Shown here piece by piece: positions 1-6,027 of a DNA stretch of 12,147 nucleotides. A program made the translations under genes and the position numbers. This stretch comes from JBAYJY01 sp041664945 (GTDB taxonomy: Bacteria; UBP15; UBA6099): the NCBI GenBank assembly GCA_041664945.1, contig JBAYJY010000137.1, positions 1-12,147 on the forward strand, written 5' to 3'. The first letter of the stretch is position 1. Each line of letters begins with the position of its first letter. The notes beneath the pieces were generated by a model. That model was given only the letters and a program-made list of their open reading frames with translations. It was not told the origin of the DNA and made no database searches.

Positions 1-541
1 CCAAACCGATCTGACCGAGGGAGAGGCTTTTAAGCGTTTTTCCTATGGCTTTGCTCTGGCGCCCTACGACTATCTCTCTGAGATGCACCTTGCCTTTCGC
101 CATGTTCTCAATAACAAGCGAGCCGGGCGTTTTGATCAGTTTTACGATTTCGAGAGCCGTTAAATTCTCAGGATTGACCACAAGGTCTATGTCGATGAGA
201 TCGGAATAACCTTTGCCGTCGAGAGTTGAACTGTAAATCTGATTCCTGCAGCGCGCGGCGCATTTCCCGGCGCCGAGTCGCTTTGCAGCAACAGCGGCCA
301 CTATGTTCGCTTCGTCGTCGTCTGTCGCCGCCACGAATATATCGCAGCCATGAACGCCGGCGCTCCTCAGCGCTTTCAGGTCGGTGCACTGCCCCTCCAC
401 CGCCGCGACATCGAGATATTCTTCAACAGAGTCAAGCTTGCCCCGGTCGGTGTCGATCACCGTTACGTTGTTCCCCTCCCGCACAAGCATCTCCGCGAGA
501 TTCCGTCCGACAGCGCCGCATCCCGCTATGACTGCCTTCAT
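1..541 (-). CDS. trkA: TrkA-type potassium uptake regulator, N-terminal part (cut by window edge)
   Basis: The minus-strand frame opens at the ATG at 541 and runs off the left edge after 180 residues. The N-terminus is a classic NAD(H)-binding RCK/TrkA-N Rossmann fold: strand 1 followed by G7-C-G9-A-V-G12, an acidic pair (D30, D32) at the end of strand 2, then segments typical of TrkA (DIFVAATDDEANIVAA, and VVNPE near residue 124). In known relatives this cytosolic protein binds the TrkH/G membrane channel and gates K+ uptake in response to nucleotide ligands. Family members are about 450 residues with two RCK repeats, so over half is missing here. A weak GGAG lies about 10 bases before the ATG. 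Gene neighbours to the left are unseen. The family assignment is firm; TrkA rather than another RCK protein is inferred from the N-terminal motifs. Confidence 0.9.
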   Translation of the reverse strand, partial: MKAVIAGCGAVGRNLAEMLVREGNNVTVIDTDRGKLDSVEEYLDVAAVEGQCTDLKALRSAGVHGCDIFVAATDDDEANIVAAVAAKRLGAGKCAARCRNQIYSSTLDGKGYSDLIDIDLVVNPENLTALEIVKLIKTPGSLVIENMAKGKVHLREIVVGRQSKAIGKTLKSLSLGQIGL

Positions 542-622
542 TTCGTATGTCTCCAGTTTTTATCCCGACAGGCGATTATTGTTTCAATAATAATTGAGAT
601 TTTTGCGGATCGGCGCATAATG

Positions 623-650
623 ATTATCTCAGCGTCTATTTTTAGTTCAA
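623..650 (-). promoter_or_regulatory. Possible sigma70 promoter for trkA
   Basis: On the minus strand TTGAAC (650-645) is followed after 16 bases by GATAAT (628-623), giving a start near 616 and a leader of about 75 bases before the trkA ATG. The leader contains an AT-rich perfect inverted repeat at 575-591 (ATTATTG, 3-base loop, CAATAAT) that could be an operator. This is judged by eye only and the region is AT-rich, so chance matches are possible. Confidence 0.35.
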
Positions 651-697
651 CATTTTTCTTCTAATGAAACAGTATATTGGATTCACCATCTTGTTCA

Positions 698-745
698 AGG
701 GTTTCTTATAGCCAAGTGAACTTCTATAATGTTTCCAAGAACCCT
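698..745. other. Compound inverted repeat between trkA and repeat copy 1
   Basis: An outer arm (698-707, with one bulged T at 704) pairs with 737-745, and inside it TATAG (708-712) pairs with CTATA (724-728). There is no good T-run on either strand, so it is not a convincing rho-independent terminator. It sits just downstream, on the minus strand, of repeat copy 1. The rest of 542-772 holds no coding region that I can support. Confidence 0.3.
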
Positions 746-772
746 CAGTGAATCAAAACCAACCAACACTGA

Positions 773-925
773 CGCTTTGTTACAGGCATTGCTCTTGCCT
801 CTTTGACCCTGCCCGCTGGTAATCGCCGCCGCCCGGCGCGGGTGATTTCTGCAATCTATAAGACTACTGTTCCGATTATACAATATCCTTCAGAGCCGGT
901 GCAATCGAATCCCAGCGCGTGCGGG
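773..925 (-). repeat. Direct repeat copy 1 (coding tail plus structured end)
   Basis: This 153-bp segment is closely similar to 2066-2224 in the same orientation. Read on the minus strand it starts with a coding-like tail, RTRWDSIAPALKDIV followed by TAA. The nucleotide differences from copy 2 inside that tail are one D/N change and two synonymous third-position changes, so the tail looks inherited from a real gene. After the stop come about 100 bases with two inverted repeats kept in both copies: AATC paired with GATT, whose loop differs by 6 bases, and AGGC paired with GCCT around a 9-base loop. Frame-shifted translations of the segment are probably spurious. The most likely origin is the 3' end of a mobile element gene plus its terminal sequence, but I do not recognise the family. 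Confidence 0.8.
875..904 (-). promoter_or_regulatory. Promoter-like hexamers inside repeat copy 1
   Basis: On the minus strand TTGCAC (904-899) and TATAAT (880-875) are 18 bases apart. The -10 hexamer overlaps the GTA-TAA end of the coding-like tail, so its perfection may be coincidental. If active, it would transcribe the two hairpins of the repeat and run toward trkA. Confidence 0.35.
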
Positions 926-976
926 CAAGAAAAGCATGGTTTTTATAGTATATGAAAACCGAGTGGGATTTTACTT

Positions 977-1864
977 TCAATATTCTTTTGCAAGGATGTT
1001 GTTCTTTCCTGATGATTTAACTTCATACATCAGAGAATCGGCTTTTGCCACAAGGGCGTCTACAGATTCAAGAGGCGTACGAAAAGTTGCAATTCCCATG
1101 CTGAATGTGACAGGCCAGTTATTCTTTTTCATTTCTTCAAGCAATTCAGTTTGTATCCTCGTGAAAACGGACAATGCTTTTTCGGAATTAGATTCAGGAA
1201 GCAAAACCGCAAATTCGTCACCGCCCAATCTTGCTACTGTATCGATAGCTCGCAGGCTGACCCGTATCTTTGCAGCCACTATACGAAGAAGATTGTCCCC
1301 GGCATTGTGCCCGAATGAATCATTGATGGTTTTGAAGTTGTCCAAGTCCATGTAAACGAGGGAAAAGACATTCCCATATCTATCAAGTCGCTCTAGCTCC
1401 TTGCTTGCGATCTCATAAAACAGCTTGCCATTTCCTATGCCTGTAAGAGAATCAATCCTTGATGAATCTCTTTCCCGTTCCGCATACGTCCTCACCGCCG
1501 AAAGCAAATAAGTGATAAAGATGAAAATAATATACCGCATAAAACAATTCCAATATGGAATGATTGAATTCGAGTATGTGTGCCCTGAGTAAATGTCGCA
1601 TAACAGCCAAACCACAGCCGATAGGGTTGAAATCAATATGCCAAGAAGACGTTTGCCATACCACGTAACAAACATAATGGGAATGAAATAGAATATTGAA
1701 AAAGAAATTTCGAACCCGGTTGAAACGTCGATATAGCCAAGTAAGAGGACAATAGCGGCTCCAATAACAGCAACCATCCATCGAGGATATCTTTTTTCTG
1801 CAAATATGACAGATTGCCACCCCATCGGGCGACCAGCAGATGAATGAAATTGATTCTCTGGCAT
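977..1864 (-). CDS. Membrane-anchored diguanylate cyclase (GGDEF domain)
   Basis: This gene makes c-di-GMP from two GTP at the inner membrane. About four hydrophobic segments (roughly residues 29-47, 52-68, 73-91 and 107-124 from the ATG at 1864) form the N-terminal sensor, followed by a short linker and a GGDEF domain. The domain shows DSLTG near residue 138, MDLDNFKTIND with FGHNAGD, and an intact RLGGDEF (GGDEF at 214-218). The product-inhibition site RxxD (R205, D208) lies exactly five residues before GGDEF, so feedback control is expected. The start is uncertain: a TTG at 1891 extends the frame by nine residues, and a well-initiated leader frame (1923-1870) stops five bases before the ATG at 1864. 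That suggests either translational coupling or a frameshifted N-terminus. The gene is enclosed by the two direct repeats. Confidence 0.9.
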   Translation of the reverse strand: MPENQFHSSAGRPMGWQSVIFAEKRYPRWMVAVIGAAIVLLLGYIDVSTGFEISFSIFYFIPIMFVTWYGKRLLGILISTLSAVVWLLCDIYSGHTYSNSIIPYWNCFMRYIIFIFITYLLSAVRTYAERERDSSRIDSLTGIGNGKLFYEIASKELERLDRYGNVFSLVYMDLDNFKTINDSFGHNAGDNLLRIVAAKIRVSLRAIDTVARLGGDEFAVLLPESNSEKALSVFTRIQTELLEEMKKNNWPVTFSMGIATFRTPLESVDALVAKADSLMYEVKSSGKNNILAKEY

Positions 1865-1869
1865 CGAGT

Positions 1870-1923
1870 CTATTTTAATATCCCCATCCAATCAATATTG
1901 GTTGCGACCTTGATCTTGTTCAT
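1870..1923 (-). CDS. Possible 17-codon leader frame or frameshifted start of the diguanylate cyclase
   Basis: The ATG at 1923 has the best ribosome binding site of the area (AAAGGGAAG, 4 bases upstream). It encodes MNKIKVATNIDWMGILK before TAG at 1872-1870, which lies five bases before the ATG of the cyclase. One extra G in the GGGG run near 1880-1885 would join this start to the cyclase frame. It may be a coupling leader or the true N-terminus disrupted by an indel. I cannot tell these apart. Confidence 0.35.
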   Translation of the reverse strand: MNKIKVATNIDWMGILK

Positions 1924-2065
1924 TCGTCTTCCCTTTATCGTTTTTCTCACATGACAAAGCATTTTTTCATTGATTTGCCGTTTTTTAGACAGGTGTTTTC
2001 CTGTTTTGTTCCGGTAAATTGAAAATTATGAAGTTCATTATCAATTCTATACTCGCTTCAACTAT
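1924..2065. other. Intergenic DNA upstream of the diguanylate cyclase
   Basis: This stretch holds no supported gene. It contains a small inverted repeat ACAGG/CCTGT (1989/1990-2004) followed by a short T-run on the plus strand, too weak for a confident terminator. No clear promoter for the cyclase was found between it and 1923. Confidence 0.4.
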
Positions 2066-2224
2066 CGCTTTGTTACAGGCGTTGCCCTTGCCTCTTTGAC
2101 CACGCCGCTGGGTAATCTCACCGCCTTCTCCCGGCATGGGGTGATTTCTGCAATCTATAAGACCACTGTTCCGATTATACAATATCCTTAAGAGCCGGCG
2201 CAATCGAATTCCAGCGCGTGCGGG
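2066..2224 (-). repeat. Direct repeat copy 2 (coding tail plus structured end)
   Basis: This 159-bp copy matches 773-925 in the same orientation, six bases longer in the loop of the first hairpin. Its coding-like tail reads RTRWNSIAPALKDIV and TAA on the minus strand. The hairpin arms are retained although the loop sequence has changed, which favours a selected structure or recent common origin. Upstream on the minus strand it abuts the broken DUF523 gene, so the break and the repeat arrival may be the same event. Confidence 0.8.
2174..2203 (-). promoter_or_regulatory. Promoter-like hexamers inside repeat copy 2
   Basis: TTGCGC (2203-2198) and TATAAT (2179-2174) are 18 bases apart on the minus strand, as in copy 1. 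It points toward the diguanylate cyclase about 250 bases further on and could supply its transcription. It is a visual match only, with a poorer -35 than copy 1. Confidence 0.3.
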
Positions 2225-2460
2225 TACGTTCGAGCATTGCCTCGATGAAAAGCAGATCTGCGCCACAAGTTCGGGCAGACAGGGACAAGTATGTATTTTT
2301 CTTTCAATTCGGCTATTAAATTGTCCCTCTTTTTAGCTCTTCTTCCATGCCATCGGCATGGTATACCGAGAAAACATGCGCTTATCAGAACCGGTTCCTT
2401 GTACGCCTTGCATTCAAAATCTGGAAAGAGGGCGGTTTGATTTATGTCTTTTTTAGACAT
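2188..2460 (-). pseudogene. DUF523 (YbbK-like) protein, 3'-truncated
   Basis: The first 63 residues match the start of DUF523 proteins: a short leader, then EPVLISACFLGIPCRWHGR (conserved SAC and CR cysteines at about residues 29 and 35) and EKYILVPVCP at about 54-63. Family members are about 150 residues and continue with a GGLPTPR-type segment. Here homology stops near 2272, and the frame runs on into unrelated sequence and into repeat copy 2 until 2188. The start is good: AGGAGT sits 4 bases before the ATG at 2460, and the gene begins 33 bases after the upstream radical SAM gene, so they were probably co-transcribed. The function of DUF523 is not established. The product, if made, lacks more than half the domain. 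Confidence 0.75.
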
Positions 2461-2493
2461 GGCAACTCCTGAAAAAGTGGTTTATAGAGATGT

Positions 2494-3648
2494 TCAAAGC
2501 ACACAATTGCAGCGGCCGAGATTTTTTGTCAGACCGAGCTTTTTCCATATATCGGGCTCTTCGAGGCATAAAGCGACCTTGGTTTCCGGATTTGTTTTTT
2601 GAGCGATCTCAGAGATCAGACTGTACATCTTCTGCCTTGTTTCTGAATAATACCGAGCCCGCCCATCTTCGGACTCCGTTGATTTATCTATACCTATAGA
2701 GATGCAGTTTTTCGCTCCGATTCTATTTTCCATAAGACGGCGTGCGTTTTTGTAGATGCATATTCCTCCAATCGTAAGCCTTTCAAGAGGAATTTCTGCC
2801 ATTAACCTTTTCACGAAACGACTGTATAGCTCGTCCCAATTATCAAAGGGGATTACCGGCATTATCACAGCTCTTACGGGATATCCTGCGGCGGAGCACT
2901 TTTTCATCGCTTCCAGGCGGTTGCCAACAGAAGGAACATTATCTTCGAATTCCTCGGAAATCTCAGGTGGATTCAAACTCCAAGTAAGTATGGTGTTGCC
3001 ATTATGCTCAAGGTTTATCAGGTTTTCTATTCTGTTGGATTTTGTAAGTATGACCTGTCTTGCGAATGCATGTTGTGCGAAGAACGGGACAAGCGCTGTT
3101 GAATAACCTGTCAGTGAGTCGAGAGCAAGACCGTCTTGCAGTTTGCCAATATAAAAAGCTGTAGGTTCTGATAATCTTTGCGCCGTTTTGTCTATCTGTG
3201 CGACCATTTCTTCGATGTTCACAAAAATTTTAACAGTCGGCGAATGCCAAACGCCGAGAGTCCCGGCGAGATAGCAATATTTACACCCGTAAGGGCAGAA
3301 TCCGTAAGGCGAAAAGTGCCAATAGTTGGGGCACGTATTTCCTTCCTCGTCGCTGAATCGCACTGCGCTTTTGTGTTCACCAAAAACAAGTGTCTTTTTT
3401 CCTGAGGTGTGTCTTACATCGGGGGTCATCTCTTCAAAAGATATTTGGTTGTGAGGTATGTTCGGGCAGTCAATAACCTGCGAGCTCGGAAATAATGAAA
3501 CGATTGACTCCACAAACATCCGCCGGTTTTCTGTCTTCATACTTCCTTTAGCCAGAAAAATTCTATCGGGATTGAAAAAATCACTTTTCACAGGCGTGTA
3601 ATTTATCGGCAATCCTCTGCATAAACTATCATGTCCGAATAAATTCAT
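2494..3648 (-). CDS. Radical SAM protein, spore-photoproduct-lyase-like (SplB/COG1533 type)
   Basis: This is an apparently intact 384-residue protein. The radical SAM cluster motif CPYGCKYC lies at residues 118-125 (C118, C122, C125 bind the [4Fe-4S] cluster that cleaves S-adenosylmethionine), followed by YLAGT and a FVN segment as in spore photoproduct lyases. The N-terminal DRIFLAKGS region and the C-terminal end KLGLxxxxGRCNCVL also fit the SPL-like branch. Classical SPL repairs UV thymine dimers in spores. Many non-spore formers carry SPL-like relatives of unproven role, so DNA repair is only a guess here. It starts 13 bases after the methyltransferase fragment, with a weak GAGAG ribosome site, and precedes the DUF523 remnant. 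It is the only unbroken gene of this minus-strand group. Confidence 0.88.
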   Translation of the reverse strand: MNLFGHDSLCRGLPINYTPVKSDFFNPDRIFLAKGSMKTENRRMFVESIVSLFPSSQVIDCPNIPHNQISFEEMTPDVRHTSGKKTLVFGEHKSAVRFSDEEGNTCPNYWHFSPYGFCPYGCKYCYLAGTLGVWHSPTVKIFVNIEEMVAQIDKTAQRLSEPTAFYIGKLQDGLALDSLTGYSTALVPFFAQHAFARQVILTKSNRIENLINLEHNGNTILTWSLNPPEISEEFEDNVPSVGNRLEAMKKCSAAGYPVRAVIMPVIPFDNWDELYSRFVKRLMAEIPLERLTIGGICIYKNARRLMENRIGAKNCISIGIDKSTESEDGRARYYSETRQKMYSLISEIAQKTNPETKVALCLEEPDIWKKLGLTKNLGRCNCVL

Positions 3649-3661
3649 ATAATCTCTCGCA

Positions 3662-4063
3662 TTAGATAGACACTGTTACGCCTATTGGAATCTTGTTTGC
3701 TGACTTACCCGTAAACGCTTCCCATCTTTTTACAATTATATCACAATAAGCAGGGTGTTGTTCCATAAGAAATGCCTTGCGTCCGGCTTTTTCAGCAGCG
3801 ATGAGCGTTGTGCCAGAGCCTCCGAACGGCTCGAAAACTGTAGCTTCTTCCCCTGAATATGAAAGCATACTTCTATACGGAATCTCAACAGGGCATACAG
3901 CTGGGCGCCCAATAGTTTCAACTTGATTCGTGACAGCGGGTATTTCCCAAACATTTGTCTGATACTTCAGCATGTAACTCTCGGCATCTCGTGACATTCT
4001 CGGCATGTCTCCCGGTTTCTGGTACACAAGCAATGCTTCCCATTGAAAAGCGGGGTATGGTTT
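3662..4063 (-). pseudogene. DNA methyltransferase (N4/N6 type), 5'-truncated
   Basis: Only the C-terminal part of an adenine- or cytosine-N4 DNA methyltransferase remains. Visible are KPYPAFQWEALLVYQKPGD, the QTNVWEIP segment, RPAVCPVEIP, and the SAM-binding motif FEPFGGSGTTLIAAE, then YCDIIVKRWEAFTGK at the usual C-terminal end. In this class the SAM motif lies near the C-terminus and the catalytic DPPY/SPPY motif lies earlier; that earlier part is absent. Homology begins at about 4063, within 17 bases of where the upstream radical SAM protein stops matching its family and in another reading frame. An ATG further upstream (4144) keeps the frame open, but its residues do not look like the family. 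Catalysis is not expected. Sequence style suggests a phage or mobile-element enzyme. Confidence 0.8.
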
Positions 4064-4688
4064 TATCGCCGCTGATCGCGCCGACCTTGTAAAGATCAAT
4101 GTAAGGGTGAGTGATTCGGATGAATTGTATAACGGAATGCTCATCGATAGAAAGTTCGAAAGAAACCCATGTTGTTATTCCGGCTTTGTGCGCGGCTTTT
4201 AACGCGTTCAGCCGGTCCTCCGGTTCGGCAGCGGGTGGTTCGAGCTTCGCGGCCCACGCCTTATCGCACACCGTTAAGGTGCAGGCAAAAGCAGCCTGCT
4301 TGCCGGTTGCCGCGAGGAGCGGAAAATCCGGGACCGCACGTGTGCCTCCCTTCGTCAATATCTGTATTGGAACTTTGTGCTCGGCTGCGATTTCGAGAGC
4401 GTTGCGGGTGATTCGCAACTCAAGTTCATCAGGTTGATATGGATCGCTTATAAAAGACATTAATATCGGCTCCGTGAGTTGTTCCTTGGCATATTCTGCG
4501 CAGTCCGCATCGAAAAGGCTAAGCGCATTTTTTCTTACGCTTGCGTACGTGTGAAAAAGATCTCGTTTACGCTGGAGGCAACGAGGCGCGTAACAGTAGA
4601 GGCAACCGTGGGCGCAAGACGTATATAGGTTGGCGGCAAGCGACGCATATTCACGGGCTCGCCCGGCAGGCACGTAAATAAGTTTCAC
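3918..4688 (-). pseudogene. Radical SAM protein (SPL-related, COG1533-like), 3' end replaced
   Basis: The start is GTG at 4688. CAHGCLYC at residues 25-32 (C25, C29, C32) is the radical SAM cluster site, followed by SDPYQPDE near 81-88, ILTKGG near 110 and a TTWVSFELSIDE segment near 172-183. Residues 198-203 (DLYKVG) match the family strand that normally leads into the last part of the protein. After codon 203 (4080) the sequence no longer resembles the family: the frame merely reads through the methyltransferase remnant out of frame to 3918. It is therefore a gene whose end was lost by a deletion or recombination. The truncated protein keeps the cluster site but lacks the C-terminal third. 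It is a different branch from the intact radical SAM gene downstream. Confidence 0.8.
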
Positions 4689-4886
4689 TTTTACTATCGT
4701 CTTTCTTTAATCCATAATTATAGTAATTTAATTATATTCAAGATGTTGTTCCTTAGAGTAACGCTTATTAATAAATATTCAGCAATAAACTTCTATTTTG
4801 TCCCTAATTAGTTTGTTCATATGAAAACTTCTTCGACAGAATATGCGCGCTATATGAATAACAATAAAATAACAAATGCATTACTT
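4689..4886. other. AT-rich intergenic spacer with two TATAAT hexamers on the minus strand
   Basis: No gene is supported. Reading the minus strand toward the GTG at 4688, TATAAT occurs at 4736-4731 and again at 4722-4717, without a convincing -35 at the right spacing. The spacer may hold a promoter for the radical SAM gene. No terminator was seen for the gene ending at 4887. Confidence 0.3.
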
Positions 4887-5288
4887 TCATCTGCGCTTCG
4901 AGGCTGTTTTTATATGTTTCGCATCGAAGAGTTTTAGAACCCGCTCTCTCAGGTAACGTTGTACGAAAGAATTCAACGTTCCATCCGGATAGATGATTCT
5001 GTTTGCGATAAGAGGGAGCAGTCTGTTTTCTATCTCGATAGAAGATATACCGCTTTTCATTCGGAGTTCATCAAGAGAAAACTCCGTGTTCTGCCACAAC
5101 CAGTCCCATATCTCGCTTTCAACATCTGTATTCAAAGAGCTGACTTTCTTTGAAACGGATGTTTTCGTATTTGTCCAAGCGATAACAATCCTTGTTCGCG
5201 GCTCGTTATCTGTAATGAACAAAACGATTTCCGGTTTTTCATTTTCTTTAAACCAGTTGAGTTTTTCATAATACAGTTCGTTCGCCAT
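4887..5288 (-). CDS. Hypothetical protein with a possible winged-helix segment
   Basis: This is a 133-residue soluble protein that I do not recognise. The N-terminal part (residues 1-45) has alternating hydrophobic strands (EIVLFITDN, TRIVIAWTN). The middle (about 58-100) reads like a small helical bundle with FSLDELRMKSGIS and SSIEIENRLLPLIANRIIYPDGT, which fits a winged-helix pattern of helix, turn, helix and wing. The basic C-terminus ends KTASKRR. There are no cysteines and no membrane segment. The ATG at 5288 has GGGTGA about 7 bases upstream. It lies about 90 bases downstream of the promoter with two palindromes at 5371-5416, so it may be regulated, possibly by itself. The DNA-binding idea is inference from the pattern alone. 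Confidence 0.6.
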   Translation of the reverse strand: MANELYYEKLNWFKENEKPEIVLFITDNEPRTRIVIAWTNTKTSVSKKVSSLNTDVESEIWDWLWQNTEFSLDELRMKSGISSIEIENRLLPLIANRIIYPDGTLNSFVQRYLRERVLKLFDAKHIKTASKRR

Positions 5289-5370
5289 ATTAGATCACCC
5301 GTTTCTATTGCCATTTTTATTCAACCAAGAAAAGCCACTAATTGACTTACTATGAAACAAACGACGCAAA

Positions 5371-5416
5371 TACCGCATGCGGTAATAACAATACCGCGCA
5401 AGGTATGCATTGTCAA
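5371..5416 (-). promoter_or_regulatory. Minus-strand sigma70 promoter overlaid by two palindromic operators
   Basis: On the minus strand TTGACA (5416-5411), a 17-base spacer and TATTGT (5393-5388) make a strong promoter reading toward 5288. Two related palindromes cover it: TACCGCATGCGGTA (5371-5384, perfect) at the expected transcription start and ATACCGCGCAAGGTAT (5391-5406) over the spacer and -10. They share the half-site TACCGC/GGTA and their centres are 21 bp apart, two helical turns, as expected for cooperative dimers on one face. This is the layout of a repressed promoter. The regulator is unknown. Confidence 0.6.
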
Positions 5417-5488
5417 GTGGTTTCGGAAATAATATTTGCCAAAGACTGTCGAACTCCGATCATTTATTCTAAAAATATTTAAGTGAGC

Positions 5489-5566
5489 ATGCGAAATGAT
5501 TATGGCGCTCAGGCAATGAAAGCCTATGAAGAATGGTATGTCGAAAAAAGAAAAATAGTCGGATAA
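5489..5566 (+). CDS. Possible 25-codon small protein or gene remnant
   Basis: A plus-strand frame begins at ATG 5489 (alternative GTG 5483) and ends at TAA 5564. It reads MRNDYGAQAMKAYEEW followed by a charged end, a composition typical of real protein rather than random frame. It is divergent from the operator-controlled gene and has only a weak AAGTGAG upstream. It may be the start of a lost gene. I do not recognise it. Confidence 0.22.
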   Translation: MRNDYGAQAMKAYEEWYVEKRKIVG

Positions 5567-5646
5567 AATATTGCTCAAGGATGTTTACCGAACATTTGGA
5601 AAAGTGAGTTTTATTAAATTAACTCGATAGGCGGCACAAGAATGGA

Positions 5647-5964
5647 TTGAAGCGCTTATTCGTAACGAAGGAGAACGCTTCCGGCGCTGAACAATCTGCA
5701 AGCGCGGCGGAAGAACTATCTTCGCAAGCGAATCAACTTGCCTACATGGTAAAAAAGTTTAAAATGGCAATAAGAGCGGAAACAATGAAAGCTCAGAACT
5801 TAGCAGAAATGCTGTCCGGAATCGATATGGGGCTTCTAAAGCAGCTTCTGAGCCAAACCAAAGCCCAACAGGGTTTGTTGGGCAATGGAGGCAAGAAGCA
5901 ACTCTTTGAAGCGAAAAAAGCAATCAACCCCAAAGACATAATTGTTTTTGATGACGAGGAATGA
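5647..5964 (+). pseudogene. Methyl-accepting chemotaxis protein, C-terminal remnant
   Basis: From about 5662 the frame reads VTKENASGAEQSASAAEELSSQA and continues LAYMVKKFK, the conserved last helix of chemotaxis receptor signalling domains. About 65 further residues follow, ending in the acidic tail DIIVFDDEE, which resembles C-terminal extensions of receptors. The sensor, membrane and hairpin-tip regions are all missing: upstream sequence does not encode receptor helices in any frame, and only a TTG at 5647 opens the frame. A full receptor has 500-700 residues, so this is the 3' end of a gene cut by rearrangement. Its stop lies 63 bases before hdrA, so the break placed the hydrogenase operon behind foreign sequence. 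Confidence 0.85.
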
Positions 5965-5979
5965 AAGGAATTCTGATTT

Positions 5980-6023
5980 GGCGAAAGACGGATATAAAAT
6001 TAGCGAAAAATAGTCAAGGAGGT
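5980..6023 (+). promoter_or_regulatory. hdrA leader: strong Shine-Dalgarno and weak promoter candidate
   Basis: AAGGAGGT at 6016-6023 is a near-perfect ribosome binding site a few bases before the ATG at 6028 and fixes the hdrA start. The only promoter-like elements in the 63-base gap are a TATAAA at about 5993-5998 with a poor TTCTGA 16 bases upstream. The operon promoter may lie elsewhere or use another sigma factor. Confidence 0.5.
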
Positions 6024-6027
6024 AGAA

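Noticed and set aside
773..2224. Repeat copies as integron attC sites around a gene cassette
   Set aside because: The layout is suggestive, but the ends lack GTTRRRY and RYYYAAC core sites in the required positions, and no integrase is visible.
1985..2266. Minus-strand frame through repeat copy 2 with a similar frame in copy 1 (695-883)
   Set aside because: The shared reading frame follows from the DNA similarity; the frame that shows mainly synonymous change is a different one (the tail ending IAPALKDIV), and both frames extend into unrelated flanks.
5321..5578. Minus-strand 85-codon frame with a hydrophobic end
   Set aside because: It lies across the strong promoter and both palindromes, has no family resemblance, and its hydrophobic stretch comes from the palindromic DNA.
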